From IMG/VR virus record IMGVR_UViG_3300042879_005959, positions 1-25,639 of that record: DNA of 25,639 bases; one strand, 5' to 3'. Positions 1 through 7,361 of this stretch are shown here, in pieces (within the stretch, counting starts at the first letter, position 1; each line of letters begins with the position of its first letter). The translations under genes were made by a program, and so were the position numbers. The DNA comes from a virus. The notes under the pieces are model-generated. The model did no database searches. It saw only the letters and a program-made list of their open reading frames with translations, and was not told the DNA's origin.

Positions 1-412
1 GCTTGAGCCAGTTGGGCAATTGCTCATATGCAAGTCGCACTCTTCTGAATATTTCAATGGCTGTGCTTTCCTTGTTTGCAACAATGAGAATGTTTTGATC
101 TTGATTGAAGCATGCTACCCACAAAGCATAAATGCATAACAATGTTGTTTTGCCGAGCTGTCTAGATGTCAGCAAAATATTGTAGCGATTGTCTCGCAGC
201 ATTCTTAGTGCATCTTTTTGGTATTTGTACAACTCAATTATGACACGCCCTTTGTCTGGATCAATGATGTAAAAATAATTTTCAGCAAAAAACAATAAAT
301 TCTGTGCGCACTTTTTTAAATCACGCACCATTTGCGGTGTATATTCATATTCTGCTGTGCTGGTGGGCAGATTTGGGTTGTTGAGATAAAACTCTCTACT
401 TTTTGATGGCAT
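1..412 (-). CDS. terL: Terminase large subunit (gp17-like), 3' part outside window
   Basis: This is the packaging motor ATPase/nuclease that drives DNA into the prohead. Only the first 137 residues are in the window; the gene runs off the left edge. The visible part is the N-terminal ATPase: an adenine-binding segment LYKYQKDALRML (residues 61-72) followed by the Walker A motif SRQLGKTT (83-90), the exact form typical of T4 gp17. The start ATG (412-410) is preceded in frame by TAA. A TAAATA element on the same strand lies seven bases upstream. The gene diverges from the scaffold-like gene at 448. Walker B and the C-terminal nuclease are not visible. The family call is firm; the completeness of the gene cannot be judged. 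Confidence 0.93.
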   Translation of the reverse strand, partial: MPSKSREFYLNNPNLPTSTAEYEYTPQMVRDLKKCAQNLLFFAENYFYIIDPDKGRVIIELYKYQKDALRMLRDNRYNILLTSRQLGKTTLLCIYALWVACFNQDQNILIVANKESTAIEIFRRVRLAYEQLPNWLK

Positions 413-419
413 GCATGTT

Positions 420-425
420 TATTTA
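420..425 (-). promoter_or_regulatory. Late promoter-like TAAATA for terL
   Basis: TAAATA on the minus strand, followed by a seven-base spacer and then the terL ATG. It resembles the T4 late -10 element (TATAAATA). Function is inferred from the repeated placement of the same element before other genes in the window. Confidence 0.5.
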
Positions 426-435
426 CATGATGCAC

Positions 436-442
436 ATAAATA
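436..442 (+). promoter_or_regulatory. Late promoter-like ATAAATA for the scaffold-like gene
   Basis: ATAAATA followed by five bases and ATG at 448. Its spacing matches the other late elements in the window and decides between the possible starts of the downstream gene. It sits ten bases from the oppositely oriented element of terL. Confidence 0.55.
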
Positions 443-447
443 ATCGC

Positions 448-1242
448 ATGCAACACAAAAAAGCTAAAAAGCCTATGATGGGTAACAAGCGCGGCAAAGG
501 TGCACAAAATTTGCCACTCATGAAATCAAAAAAACCACTTGCCTCAACAGAAGCAATGGCATTTGACAAGCGCGGAGGTCCTGAACATGTGCAAGGCCTG
601 AACAAAGCAATTGAGCCAACCAGCAAAAAAAATCTTTATTCTCCTGAAAAATTTTCTTTAGGAGTTGAAAAAGCTAATATCACAGCACTAAATAGAAGTA
701 TGACTAACAAATCTGCTTTTGATACTCTTTACGAAGAAGTTATGGACAATCCCGCTGATCTCGGCGCCGAACATGAAGATCTTGATGCTCTTGATGTTGA
801 TACAGACTCACCTGATGATGACATGGGTGGAGACGAAATTACCATCACATTGTCACGCGAACTTGCTCAACAACTTCATGATGCCATCATGGGTCAACTT
901 GAGAGTGGCATGGAAGATGAAATGTCAGATGAAGAACTTGGTGCAGAAGATCTTGGCGCAGACATGGGCGATGAAGGTGATGATGAAGATACATTCCCTG
1001 AAAGTGTAACTGTTGAGCCAGAACCAAAGCCACTTGGCAACAGAGGCCATAAGCTCATGAGCAAAGGCAGCATGAAGGCTGGTGGCACAGTAACTGGCAA
1101 ATCTGGTGGCAAGCCTGCTACAACTGGAGCCAAAATTACTCTTCAGTCAGAGCCTAAAGAACTCAAGCACACAGTCAATGACGGCAAAGGCGGCAAAATG
1201 AAAGTCGGCAATTTGCAGCAAGGCAAGAGCCTTTTTGATTGA
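448..1242 (+). CDS. Acidic prohead core/scaffold-like protein (putative)
   Basis: 264 residues with a strongly charged layout. The first 40 residues are Lys-rich (MQHKKAKKP...). A long Asp/Glu-rich middle (about residues 95-190) contains an amphipathic stretch ITLSRELAQQLHDAIMGQL. The Gly/Lys-rich tail starts around residue 200. No enzyme motif is seen. Acidic, low-complexity, helix-bearing proteins next to terL and neck genes are often prohead core or scaffold proteins, so that role is an inference. I chose ATG 448 because it lies five bases after ATAAATA; in-frame ATGs at 406, 415, 427 and 430 exist but lie upstream of or within the promoter region. The gene ends at a strong terminator. It is the only plus-strand gene inside a minus-strand block. 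Confidence 0.6.
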   Translation: MQHKKAKKPMMGNKRGKGAQNLPLMKSKKPLASTEAMAFDKRGGPEHVQGLNKAIEPTSKKNLYSPEKFSLGVEKANITALNRSMTNKSAFDTLYEEVMDNPADLGAEHEDLDALDVDTDSPDDDMGGDEITITLSRELAQQLHDAIMGQLESGMEDEMSDEELGAEDLGADMGDEGDDEDTFPESVTVEPEPKPLGNRGHKLMSKGSMKAGGTVTGKSGGKPATTGAKITLQSEPKELKHTVNDGKGGKMKVGNLQQGKSLFD

Positions 1243-1261
1243 TCGATTAAACTATAAACAC

Positions 1262-1293
1262 AAAAAAGCGGAGATTTATCTCCGCTTTTTTTT
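1262..1293. terminator. Bidirectional intrinsic terminator
   Basis: Inverted repeat GCGGAGA (1268-1274) / TCTCCGC (1279-1285) with a four-base loop, flanked by six A on the left and eight T on the right. It works as a Rho-independent terminator on both strands. It lies between the convergent genes ending at 1242 (plus) and 1302 (minus), exactly where a shared terminator is expected. Confidence 0.93.
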
Positions 1294-1301
1294 GTGCTTT
1301 T

Positions 1302-1730
1302 TTAAATTGATAATGTTGAGCTGCTGTAATAATCATCCTCTGATGGAAGACTGCGCAGAAAATTATTGGCTACATCAACAGCGTTGATTTCGCTGATCAA
1401 ATACAGAGGAGATTTAAAATGCTCTTCGTAATTAATTTTGCCGCCACCAATTACATTGCTAGCAGCACATTCTACATCATACAAATTATATGTTTTGGTA
1501 TCATCCTGAATATGCTGCCAATTCTTAAACTCATTTACAAGATTAAGAGCATAAAATGTTGCTATTCGCTTGTTGATATCAGCAGATCTTGGTGACATTT
1601 GCATCATGAGATCACTCTTAACTACTGTTGCATCTTGACGCTCTGGCCAATTGATGCTATCTACTACTCTCCAAAATTCGTTGATCTGATCTTTGGAGAA
1701 ACGACTTGCGGCGCTACTATGTATTTGCAT
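1302..1730 (-). CDS. Hypothetical protein, 142 aa
   Basis: Unrecognised protein that begins MQIHSSAASRFSKDQ and has a Trp/aromatic-containing helical N-terminal half (FWRVVDSINWPERQD) and a short Ser-rich C-terminus. No signal peptide, membrane segment or catalytic motif is visible. Its ATG lies inside the end of the nuclease gene (14-base overlap), so it is probably translated by coupling and belongs to the same minus-strand operon. It ends nine bases from the bidirectional terminator, so it is the last gene of that operon. Confidence 0.75.
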   Translation of the reverse strand: MQIHSSAASRFSKDQINEFWRVVDSINWPERQDATVVKSDLMMQMSPRSADINKRIATFYALNLVNEFKNWQHIQDDTKTYNLYDVECAASNVIGGGKINYEEHFKSPLYLISEINAVDVANNFLRSLPSEDDYYSSSTLSI

Positions 1731-2427
1731 TTTGTATTTGTGTTTTTCTTAGTTGAAAGAGTTTTTCAATGGTATCTTTGCAGTAAATGATGGGAATTTC
1801 TTTCCAATATTTAGTATTGTTGTAAGTATTTGTTGTCAAATATAGAATCTTCATACCCTTGCAATGCTTGCCTGTTGCTTGCTGCATCATGTATGCATAA
1901 GTGGACAATTGCAATGTGTAGATGTTGTATTCACAATAATCTAGGAAGTTGAGAGGTTCAAGTAATTTTTCACCAAAATCATTGCTAAACTTAAACTTTT
2001 TGTTGGTTTTAAAATCCATCACAAAAAATTCTGCATCATTTTCAAGAATTAGATCTGCTGTGCCTGCAATGCGAGCACCATCATTCCAGAGCAAACATTC
2101 TGCTTTCTTTTGCTTGCATTTGAAACCTTCACTTGCTCTATTGAGACTCTTGATGAGGTCATTATATTCTTCAGCCACTTCACCATATTTGATGTAATCT
2201 TCCATGGCTTTGTGATAATTTTTACCTTTTTCTTGTGCTTCAACTGTTATGGTCTTCCACAAGTTTTTGATGGCCTCTGGCGTGGTATCGTTCTTTTCAG
2301 CAACTCTTGCTGCATGTGCATCAGTATCAAATGGCTTTTTGAAAGTATTTAAAAGAGTAGTTACACTGATGTATTCTACATCAAATGCATTGTAGTATTT
2401 GTGATTGACCTCGTCAAATTTGATCAT
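1717..2427 (-). CDS. PD-(D/E)XK (RecB/Cas4-type) nuclease
   Basis: 236 residues with the ordered motifs of the RecB-like exonuclease fold: a His in NYHKAMEDYI (H72), GTADLIL with D125, VMDFKTNKK giving D138-x-K140, and QLSTYAYMMQ giving Q173-xxx-Y177. These are the metal-binding and catalytic residues of PD-(D/E)XK enzymes, so it should cleave DNA in a Mg-dependent way. The position downstream of the neck gene and in the same operon is unusual. A role in trimming DNA during packaging or in degrading host or competitor DNA is inference. The start ATG sits in a palindrome 29 bases after the neck gene stop. No Cys cluster typical of Cas4 iron-sulfur proteins is evident. Confidence 0.82.
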   Translation of the reverse strand: MIKFDEVNHKYYNAFDVEYISVTTLLNTFKKPFDTDAHAARVAEKNDTTPEAIKNLWKTITVEAQEKGKNYHKAMEDYIKYGEVAEEYNDLIKSLNRASEGFKCKQKKAECLLWNDGARIAGTADLILENDAEFFVMDFKTNKKFKFSNDFGEKLLEPLNFLDYCEYNIYTLQLSTYAYMMQQATGKHCKGMKILYLTTNTYNNTKYWKEIPIIYCKDTIEKLFQLRKTQIQNANT

Positions 2428-2459
2428 TTATAAATGTAAATGATGATTTTTAAAAATCA
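2425..2459. repeat. Two AT-rich palindromes in the neck-nuclease junction
   Basis: CATTTATAAATG (2425-2436) is a perfect 12-base palindrome containing the nuclease start codon. TGATTTTTAAAAATCA (2444-2459) is a perfect 16-base palindrome containing the neck gene stop. They fill the only intergenic gap of this operon. They may be protein-binding sites or weak RNA hairpins; in AT-rich DNA chance is possible. Confidence 0.5.
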
Positions 2460-3266
2460 AGACTGATCGTAACCATATTCTCCATAAACACCAGTATTAA
2501 CAGCTCTTTGATCATAAACTTTGTTGATGCTGTCTGTGCTTGCATCACCAGGATATGATTTTGGTTGAGATTGTTGCTGCATTCCTCCAGACAGTATGCC
2601 ATTGAATGCATTGTCAAACACCTGAGCAGAACCTTTTTCACCAGAAAGACCAGGTTCAAAGCTGTAATCAAGGCGACGTGCACGAATTTTCCACAAATAG
2701 TGGCCGCCCAACATGTTGATGCCTTCACTCACGCTTTGATCCAAACGCTCTGTTATTTCAAAGAACTTGCCATTGCGATCTCCAGGGCGTGTTGATCCAT
2801 ATTGAGTGAGTTGAAACACATCACCAGCTTTGGGTTCAACAGCTTGACTGAGTGCAGGGTATACAGACAATGGTGAGAACGTTGCATAATAAGAACTAAT
2901 GTGTATAAATGCAGTGATGTTGTCATCTCCATCAAAACCAAAACGTTTGAGCACTGTATTGTCCTCAGTCAATTGAATGTACATCAAGATGTTGGTTGGA
3001 CCAAAGAATATGCTGGTTGGATCTTCACCATAAATGTTGTCTGCATTGGAAACATTGTAGGTGTTTACATAATATGCAACTGTGCTGCCATATCTATTGA
3101 TGATTTCCTGCACGCTACTGGAGATCAATTGTTGCTCACCACTGTTGAGAGCACTTTCATTGACATTTACTTGACATTGCAAATTGCCATTGTTGGCACC
3201 TGTATAAAAAACATTGCCACAGGTGTTTGGTGTGGGATATGTTCTGACTTGGTAATATGAATTCAT
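2457..3266 (-). CDS. 14: Neck protein, T4 gp14-like
   Basis: 269 residues. In T4, gp14 forms part of the neck that closes the filled head and joins it to the tail. Similar features here are the NIYGED segment (T4 has IFGED), the 'PKAGDVFQLTQYG...FFEITERLDQ' stretch matching T4 gp14 'PKEGDLIYF...LFEI', and the following LGGHYLWKIRARRLDYSFEPG region. The C-terminus is Gln/Ser/Tyr-rich and probably flexible. The start ATG overlaps the stop of the upstream gene (ATGA), so the two are translationally coupled. The homology is remembered pattern similarity, not a computed alignment. Confidence 0.72.
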   Translation of the reverse strand: MNSYYQVRTYPTPNTCGNVFYTGANNGNLQCQVNVNESALNSGEQQLISSSVQEIINRYGSTVAYYVNTYNVSNADNIYGEDPTSIFFGPTNILMYIQLTEDNTVLKRFGFDGDDNITAFIHISSYYATFSPLSVYPALSQAVEPKAGDVFQLTQYGSTRPGDRNGKFFEITERLDQSVSEGINMLGGHYLWKIRARRLDYSFEPGLSGEKGSAQVFDNAFNGILSGGMQQQSQPKSYPGDASTDSINKVYDQRAVNTGVYGEYGYDQS

Positions 3267-3721
3267 TGAATTGGCTTGTAATGCATGATCTTATACACTG
3301 GCTTGCCAGTTGCATCCATGTTTCTTACTACTGCTGCATTTATTTTTGAGTTGATTTGCAGCGGCTGATTGTCCTGCATGTTGTTCAAGTCAATGCCATG
3401 TGTGTTTTGAATCTCTTGCAAATCTGCATCACCAAGAACTTCTTGCATTGATGGGTTTTGAGTCACCTTGTCAATTTTATTCTTGGTCATTGATTGGGTG
3501 TTGATGTTGCTTTGAGCAACAGTATTGGTGGCGCCTGGATTATTCTTTGTTCCAGTGCGCAAACCTGTTGCATTTGCACCACCTGCAACGCGATTGTCTC
3601 TAATATTTGAAGACTTGTTGTAGCCAGGTCCATTGGCAAGCTTGATTGCATTTGGATCTGCAGCAGTGTTTTCAAAAAAAGTCTCAAATGTAACAAATGG
3701 CATTGAGGTAAGGATATTCAT
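3263..3721 (-). CDS. Hypothetical structural-operon protein, 152 aa
   Basis: Unrecognised. It begins MNILTSMPFVTFETFFENTA and continues into an Asn/Gly/Thr-rich, low-hydrophobicity middle (residues about 35-95) that is probably disordered, then a short structured tail ending MHYKPIQ. The start at 3721 is chosen because ATAAATA lies seven bases upstream; a longer reading from 3748 would run across the promoter. It is the first gene of the minus-strand operon and is coupled to the gp14-like gene by an ATGA overlap, so a head or neck role is plausible. Confidence 0.72.
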   Translation of the reverse strand: MNILTSMPFVTFETFFENTAADPNAIKLANGPGYNKSSNIRDNRVAGGANATGLRTGTKNNPGATNTVAQSNINTQSMTKNKIDKVTQNPSMQEVLGDADLQEIQNTHGIDLNNMQDNQPLQINSKINAAVVRNMDATGKPVYKIMHYKPIQ

Positions 3722-3723
3722 TG

Positions 3724-3735
3724 TTAAATATTTAT
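3724..3735. promoter_or_regulatory. Palindromic bidirectional late promoter
   Basis: TAAATATTTA (3725-3734) is self-complementary and gives a late element on both strands: TTAAATA (3724-3730) on plus toward the peptidase gene, and ATAAATA (3735-3729) on minus toward the gene starting at 3721. The spacer to the minus start is seven bases; the plus start lies 23 bases away. Confidence 0.55.
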
Positions 3736-3753
3736 GCGTGTTGTGCAAAAGCT

Positions 3754-4224
3754 ATGAGAATATTTAAATTTTATCCCATTGGTCAGGCTAAAAAAGCATT
3801 TGCAGCATGGAATTTTGACTGCAATGCTTTTAGTACAGCATTTACAAGCTTTTACAATCATCATTTTTTTGATGATGTTGAATCAATTAGACATTACAAC
3901 ATTGGATTGCGCATTGATAACAAGGATGAAGAGGCGTTTGGGTTGTATGAACTTGGTGGCAGCATATTTTTATGCAATCAAAACATGAGTATTTTGCCAG
4001 AAAAACAATTTGAAATACAATTGTTTAAAACACTTTTGCATGAAATCATGCATTGGTTACAATACACTTTTTACAAGTGGTCTGATGAAGAAATAGTCAA
4101 AGGTGAAGAGGATCAAAAATGTGCAGCAGAACTCATGTGCAGAAAATTTGAAAAACAGTCCCGACATGTTTTAAAAATATACAGAGCTTTGCTGCGTGTA
4201 AAGAAACATGAGTACAGATGTTAA
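3754..4224 (+). CDS. Putative HExxH zinc metallopeptidase
   Basis: 156 residues. The segment LLHEIMHWLQ contains HEIMH, the HExxH zinc-binding and catalytic motif, with a hydrophobic residue before it as in true zincins. About 25 residues on, EGEEDQKCAAELMC supplies Glu residues that could be the third ligand (gluzincin-like). No signal peptide is seen, so it should act in the cytoplasm or inside the particle. I prefer ATG 3754 (MRIFKFYP) over an upstream TTG at 3721 because the latter overlaps the promoter. Possible roles are prohead protein processing or host protein cleavage; neither can be decided. Its TAA stop is part of the next gene's late promoter element. Confidence 0.7.
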   Translation: MRIFKFYPIGQAKKAFAAWNFDCNAFSTAFTSFYNHHFFDDVESIRHYNIGLRIDNKDEEAFGLYELGGSIFLCNQNMSILPEKQFEIQLFKTLLHEIMHWLQYTFYKWSDEEIVKGEEDQKCAAELMCRKFEKQSRHVLKIYRALLRVKKHEYRC

Positions 4225-4227
4225 ATA
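4221..4227 (+). promoter_or_regulatory. Late promoter-like TTAAATA overlapping a stop codon
   Basis: The TAA at 4222-4224 is the stop of the peptidase gene and also part of TTAAATA. A five-base spacer leads to the ATG at 4233. Confidence 0.55.
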
Positions 4228-4232
4228 CAGTT

Positions 4233-4382
4233 ATGAAATTTAATGAAATTGTGGAGTTCTTTCTTGAAAAGAACAGCAGCAAGCACAAACGCAAAAGAAA
4301 AAAGGCGAAAGATGAAAATGTTGAGCAATTTGATCATGCTGTAACATTGGAGCATGCACACAAACAAAAGAGAAGCACCTAA
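4233..4382 (+). CDS. Small basic protein, 49 aa
   Basis: Begins MKFNEIVEFFLEKNSS, followed by a Lys/Arg cluster (KHKRKRKKAK) and a His-containing tail ending KQKRST. It has the late element TTAAATA five bases before its ATG, and its stop is used by the next late element, so it is bracketed as a real gene even though short. The basic cluster suggests binding to DNA or to an acidic protein. No family was recognised. Confidence 0.65.
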   Translation: MKFNEIVEFFLEKNSSKHKRKRKKAKDENVEQFDHAVTLEHAHKQKRST

Positions 4383-4385
4383 ATA
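4379..4385 (+). promoter_or_regulatory. Late promoter-like CTAAATA overlapping a stop codon
   Basis: Contains the TAA stop (4380-4382) of the 49-aa gene. A six-base spacer leads to ATG 4392. It is the head of the long plus-strand tail block. Confidence 0.6.
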
Positions 4386-4391
4386 ACAACA

Positions 4392-7361
4392 ATGGCAAGC
4401 AATGTTTTTAGTGTTGGTACTACCAATGTACGTTTTTCAATAACAAATTCAAATGTGGATCTGACTGATTCACAAGATAATTTCCAGCCATTTTCATTTT
4501 TTGAGTATTTAAAAAATACTCAACAGCTCAACACACCAGAGCTGTTTACGCAAGGATACAATGACTACTTGCATGTTTGGTATTCAACCAAGAATGTGGA
4601 ACAAACAGTGCAGCGTGATGAAATTCGTCAACGCTACATCGATTTGCTCAAAGACATTGCTTACAACTACACCACATCAGAAGAAAAGCGATTCTTGGCC
4701 AACTTGGATTATGATGATGCATCAGATTTATCCATAGCAATTCCTTTTTACGCTCAGAAGCTCAAAGAAATTTGCTTGTTTTATGCTAACAAGCGTGAGT
4801 CATTCAAGTTCAGAATTGAAGAAGTAAAAATCAAAGGATCAACACTTTCCATTGAAAAAGCTATTTTCAAAAGCATCATTGATTATCTCTCAACAGATGA
4901 TGCAATTGCAGCAGCCACAGTAACTGCTGTAGCAAGTGATTTGCAAATCAACATTACAGAATATGTTGATGCTTACAGTTCTTATTTCGATTTAGATCCA
5001 GATGCAACAGCAAGTGATTTGCAAATCACAAATGAACTGCGCACCAAATATCTAACAAGCAACACCAATGCTATATCTGCAAATTTATTTTTGAATTTGC
5101 GGGATACAATAGCAAATGAAGTGCTCAATACGCCCATTTATTTGAAAGAAATTGGACAGGGGTTGCTGATAAATCCGCGACTTCTTATTCAACAAGCATT
5201 GAAGCAGACAGCTTGTGAGCAGACATTGGCACAATTGCTCAACACTTCTGTTGATGCACTATCAAGTTCATATAATCTCAAACGCAAACTCATAGAAAAG
5301 TACATTGGAACAGATTTTTATTATTTGTCAACCAATTCACTCACAAATTTTGTTTCTGGTGAACTATTCAAAGCTGCCAATGCAAGTGGAAATTTAATAA
5401 ACAAGCGCTTTGCCACCACTGCTTCTGTTGCTGAAGATGATTTAATATCACTGCAACAACTGGGCTTGTTCTTCAAGCCAGACAAAATGGGTGTTGTGCA
5501 GTTTGCAGCTCCAAGCAAGCGATTCTATGTAGATGCAACCAAGCTTGAAGCAAATAAAATTTATATTTTTCCAGACCCACAAGTGTATGGCAATGTGGAT
5601 AATTTTCTTTACAGCAATTTAGATTATCCTTTGCTGTATGTAATTGACAATTCTACACATGTCAAAGGTTTGGATCAAGGAGCTGCTCAAGGCAAAATCA
5701 AGAGCAGTGAATACTTGCAAAACTTTTATGCATACTTTTCTGAACCAGTTTACATCAATTCCAGCAACATAAATGTTTCATCATTTGATGCAAACATGTT
5801 GAGAGTTTTCAACCAAGGCTCGTTTGCTTCATATGCACAGGATGTATATGGCAATGAATATGGTGTTATAAAGAAAGTAGACAGATACAATGAGCAACAG
5901 ACAAATGAAACAAATGCTTTGGGTCAATGCATAACAATTGATGGCTATGCATTTTATGATGATGAAGTGGGATATGCTTTCAATTATGCACTCACTGGCA
6001 TAAACTTTGATGGATCCATACGCACTGGGTTGACAGCACAAACAGTTGATAGATTCCCACCGGCAGGTGGCAGCTTTTCAACAGGCTATACTGCGCCAAG
6101 TGCAGGCATGTTCTATTTGTCAGGTGACAAGTATACATTATATTTCAGAGAATTTTCACCATTCATTGATTGCAACACAACAGACAACATCACTTGTGCA
6201 ATAAGAGATGGTGGCTTCTTTGCACCATCAGATGATGAAACGTATCCAGATGTTTCATCAGATTCAATTGCATGGAGCACCAACTCCCGTGTTTACTACT
6301 CTACATTGTGTGATGCTGGCATTAGTGCAACCAACTCAATGACACCGGGTCTAACTTCTGCAACATTGACTGCAACCATTATAGCACCAGCATTATTGAG
6401 CCCGCTTTATGAATCTTTTGATTGCAGATTATTCCCCAATGATGCATGTGAATTAAATACAGATTACAATTATGCTGGCTTGACCATTTCTTATTTGAAT
6501 GATGTCAATCCAGAATGCATCTCACAGTTGCAAGCAGTGCAGCAGCTTGGTGATGAGACACTCAATGACGTCAACAGCATGGCTGGTGTGTTGTTGGTAA
6601 AAAATATTGCAACAAATCAAATGTATCCATTGTCATCTGCATTGTCAGCGACATTTTCAAAATACAATGATGTTGTGAAACAAGAATTGTACAACAACAG
6701 AGTTCAGCACATAAACATTTATTATGATTCCATTGCAGTAAGAACAGACAATTATTTGATTTTTGATAAAATCAAAGTTGCCAATGATGGTACTTTTGAA
6801 AAACCAGGCACAGCAAACAATTACATTGCCATTGGCATGGATGAATATTCATCATTATCAAATACATTTTATCTTGAAAAAACAAATGAAGCTTGGGTGT
6901 GCAAAACTACATTATTGAATGTTGCATCTGGTGGCAATGAAAAAATCATCTATCCACAAATTTACAAATACTCTGTGGATGATAATAAACTGCAAAGAAA
7001 ATATCCAGGATTGTTTGTCACAAACCAAACATTGAGTGGTTTGTTTGCAAATGCTCTTTCATCAATCAACATTATAAAAGCAATGGATGCAACATTAACA
7101 TATGCTGCATTCAATGACAAGTTTAATTTAACATGGACTGTTGTTGATTTAAATGGCTTGAGCTATTTGTTTAGCACTTGGTTCAACTACAAAGATGATG
7201 CAATTATTTTTGACGCAGATCAAATAGCAGTTTATAAAACATCTACACAAGCGAATACATTAAATTTCTACTACAATATAAATGAGCTTACCAACGTTGA
7301 TGTAGCTTCAGCTGCCAATGCATCTTTTGCATCACAAAACAACATACTATATTTCAACTAA
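4392..7361 (+). CDS. Large tail/baseplate structural protein (putative), 989 aa
   Basis: Soluble protein without signal peptide. The N-terminal third is helical and charged, with FFEYLKNTQQLNTPELF and YAQKLKEICLFYANKRESFK. The remainder is Asn/Thr/Ser/Tyr-rich and beta-like, as in phage tail-tip proteins. A short in-frame repeat places ASDLQI twice 26 residues apart near residues 180-210. No enzyme motif was seen. The size is close to that of large T4 baseplate wedge proteins, but I could not assign it to gp6, gp7 or gp10. It overlaps the next gene by one base (TAATG), implying coupled translation. The assignment rests on context: first gene of the fibre/tail block. Confidence 0.65.
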   Translation: MASNVFSVGTTNVRFSITNSNVDLTDSQDNFQPFSFFEYLKNTQQLNTPELFTQGYNDYLHVWYSTKNVEQTVQRDEIRQRYIDLLKDIAYNYTTSEEKRFLANLDYDDASDLSIAIPFYAQKLKEICLFYANKRESFKFRIEEVKIKGSTLSIEKAIFKSIIDYLSTDDAIAAATVTAVASDLQINITEYVDAYSSYFDLDPDATASDLQITNELRTKYLTSNTNAISANLFLNLRDTIANEVLNTPIYLKEIGQGLLINPRLLIQQALKQTACEQTLAQLLNTSVDALSSSYNLKRKLIEKYIGTDFYYLSTNSLTNFVSGELFKAANASGNLINKRFATTASVAEDDLISLQQLGLFFKPDKMGVVQFAAPSKRFYVDATKLEANKIYIFPDPQVYGNVDNFLYSNLDYPLLYVIDNSTHVKGLDQGAAQGKIKSSEYLQNFYAYFSEPVYINSSNINVSSFDANMLRVFNQGSFASYAQDVYGNEYGVIKKVDRYNEQQTNETNALGQCITIDGYAFYDDEVGYAFNYALTGINFDGSIRTGLTAQTVDRFPPAGGSFSTGYTAPSAGMFYLSGDKYTLYFREFSPFIDCNTTDNITCAIRDGGFFAPSDDETYPDVSSDSIAWSTNSRVYYSTLCDAGISATNSMTPGLTSATLTATIIAPALLSPLYESFDCRLFPNDACELNTDYNYAGLTISYLNDVNPECISQLQAVQQLGDETLNDVNSMAGVLLVKNIATNQMYPLSSALSATFSKYNDVVKQELYNNRVQHINIYYDSIAVRTDNYLIFDKIKVANDGTFEKPGTANNYIAIGMDEYSSLSNTFYLEKTNEAWVCKTTLLNVASGGNEKIIYPQIYKYSVDDNKLQRKYPGLFVTNQTLSGLFANALSSINIIKAMDATLTYAAFNDKFNLTWTVVDLNGLSYLFSTWFNYKDDAIIFDADQIAVYKTSTQANTLNFYYNINELTNVDVASAANASFASQNNILYFN
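4931..5028 (+). repeat. 20-base direct repeat, in frame
   Basis: The same 20 bases occur at 4931-4950 and 5009-5028, 78 bases (26 codons) apart, both reading ASDLQI in the large structural protein. This looks like a small internal duplication trace. Confidence 0.7.

Noticed and set aside
403-447. Longer starts (TTG 403, ATG 406/415/427/430) for the scaffold-like gene
   Set aside because: They run through or before the ATAAATA element and overlap terL; ATG 448 keeps the five-base spacing seen at other genes.
719-1133. Open frames overlapping the scaffold-like gene on both strands
   Set aside because: Low-complexity shadows of the acidic coding sequence, without promoter, start context or recognisable product.
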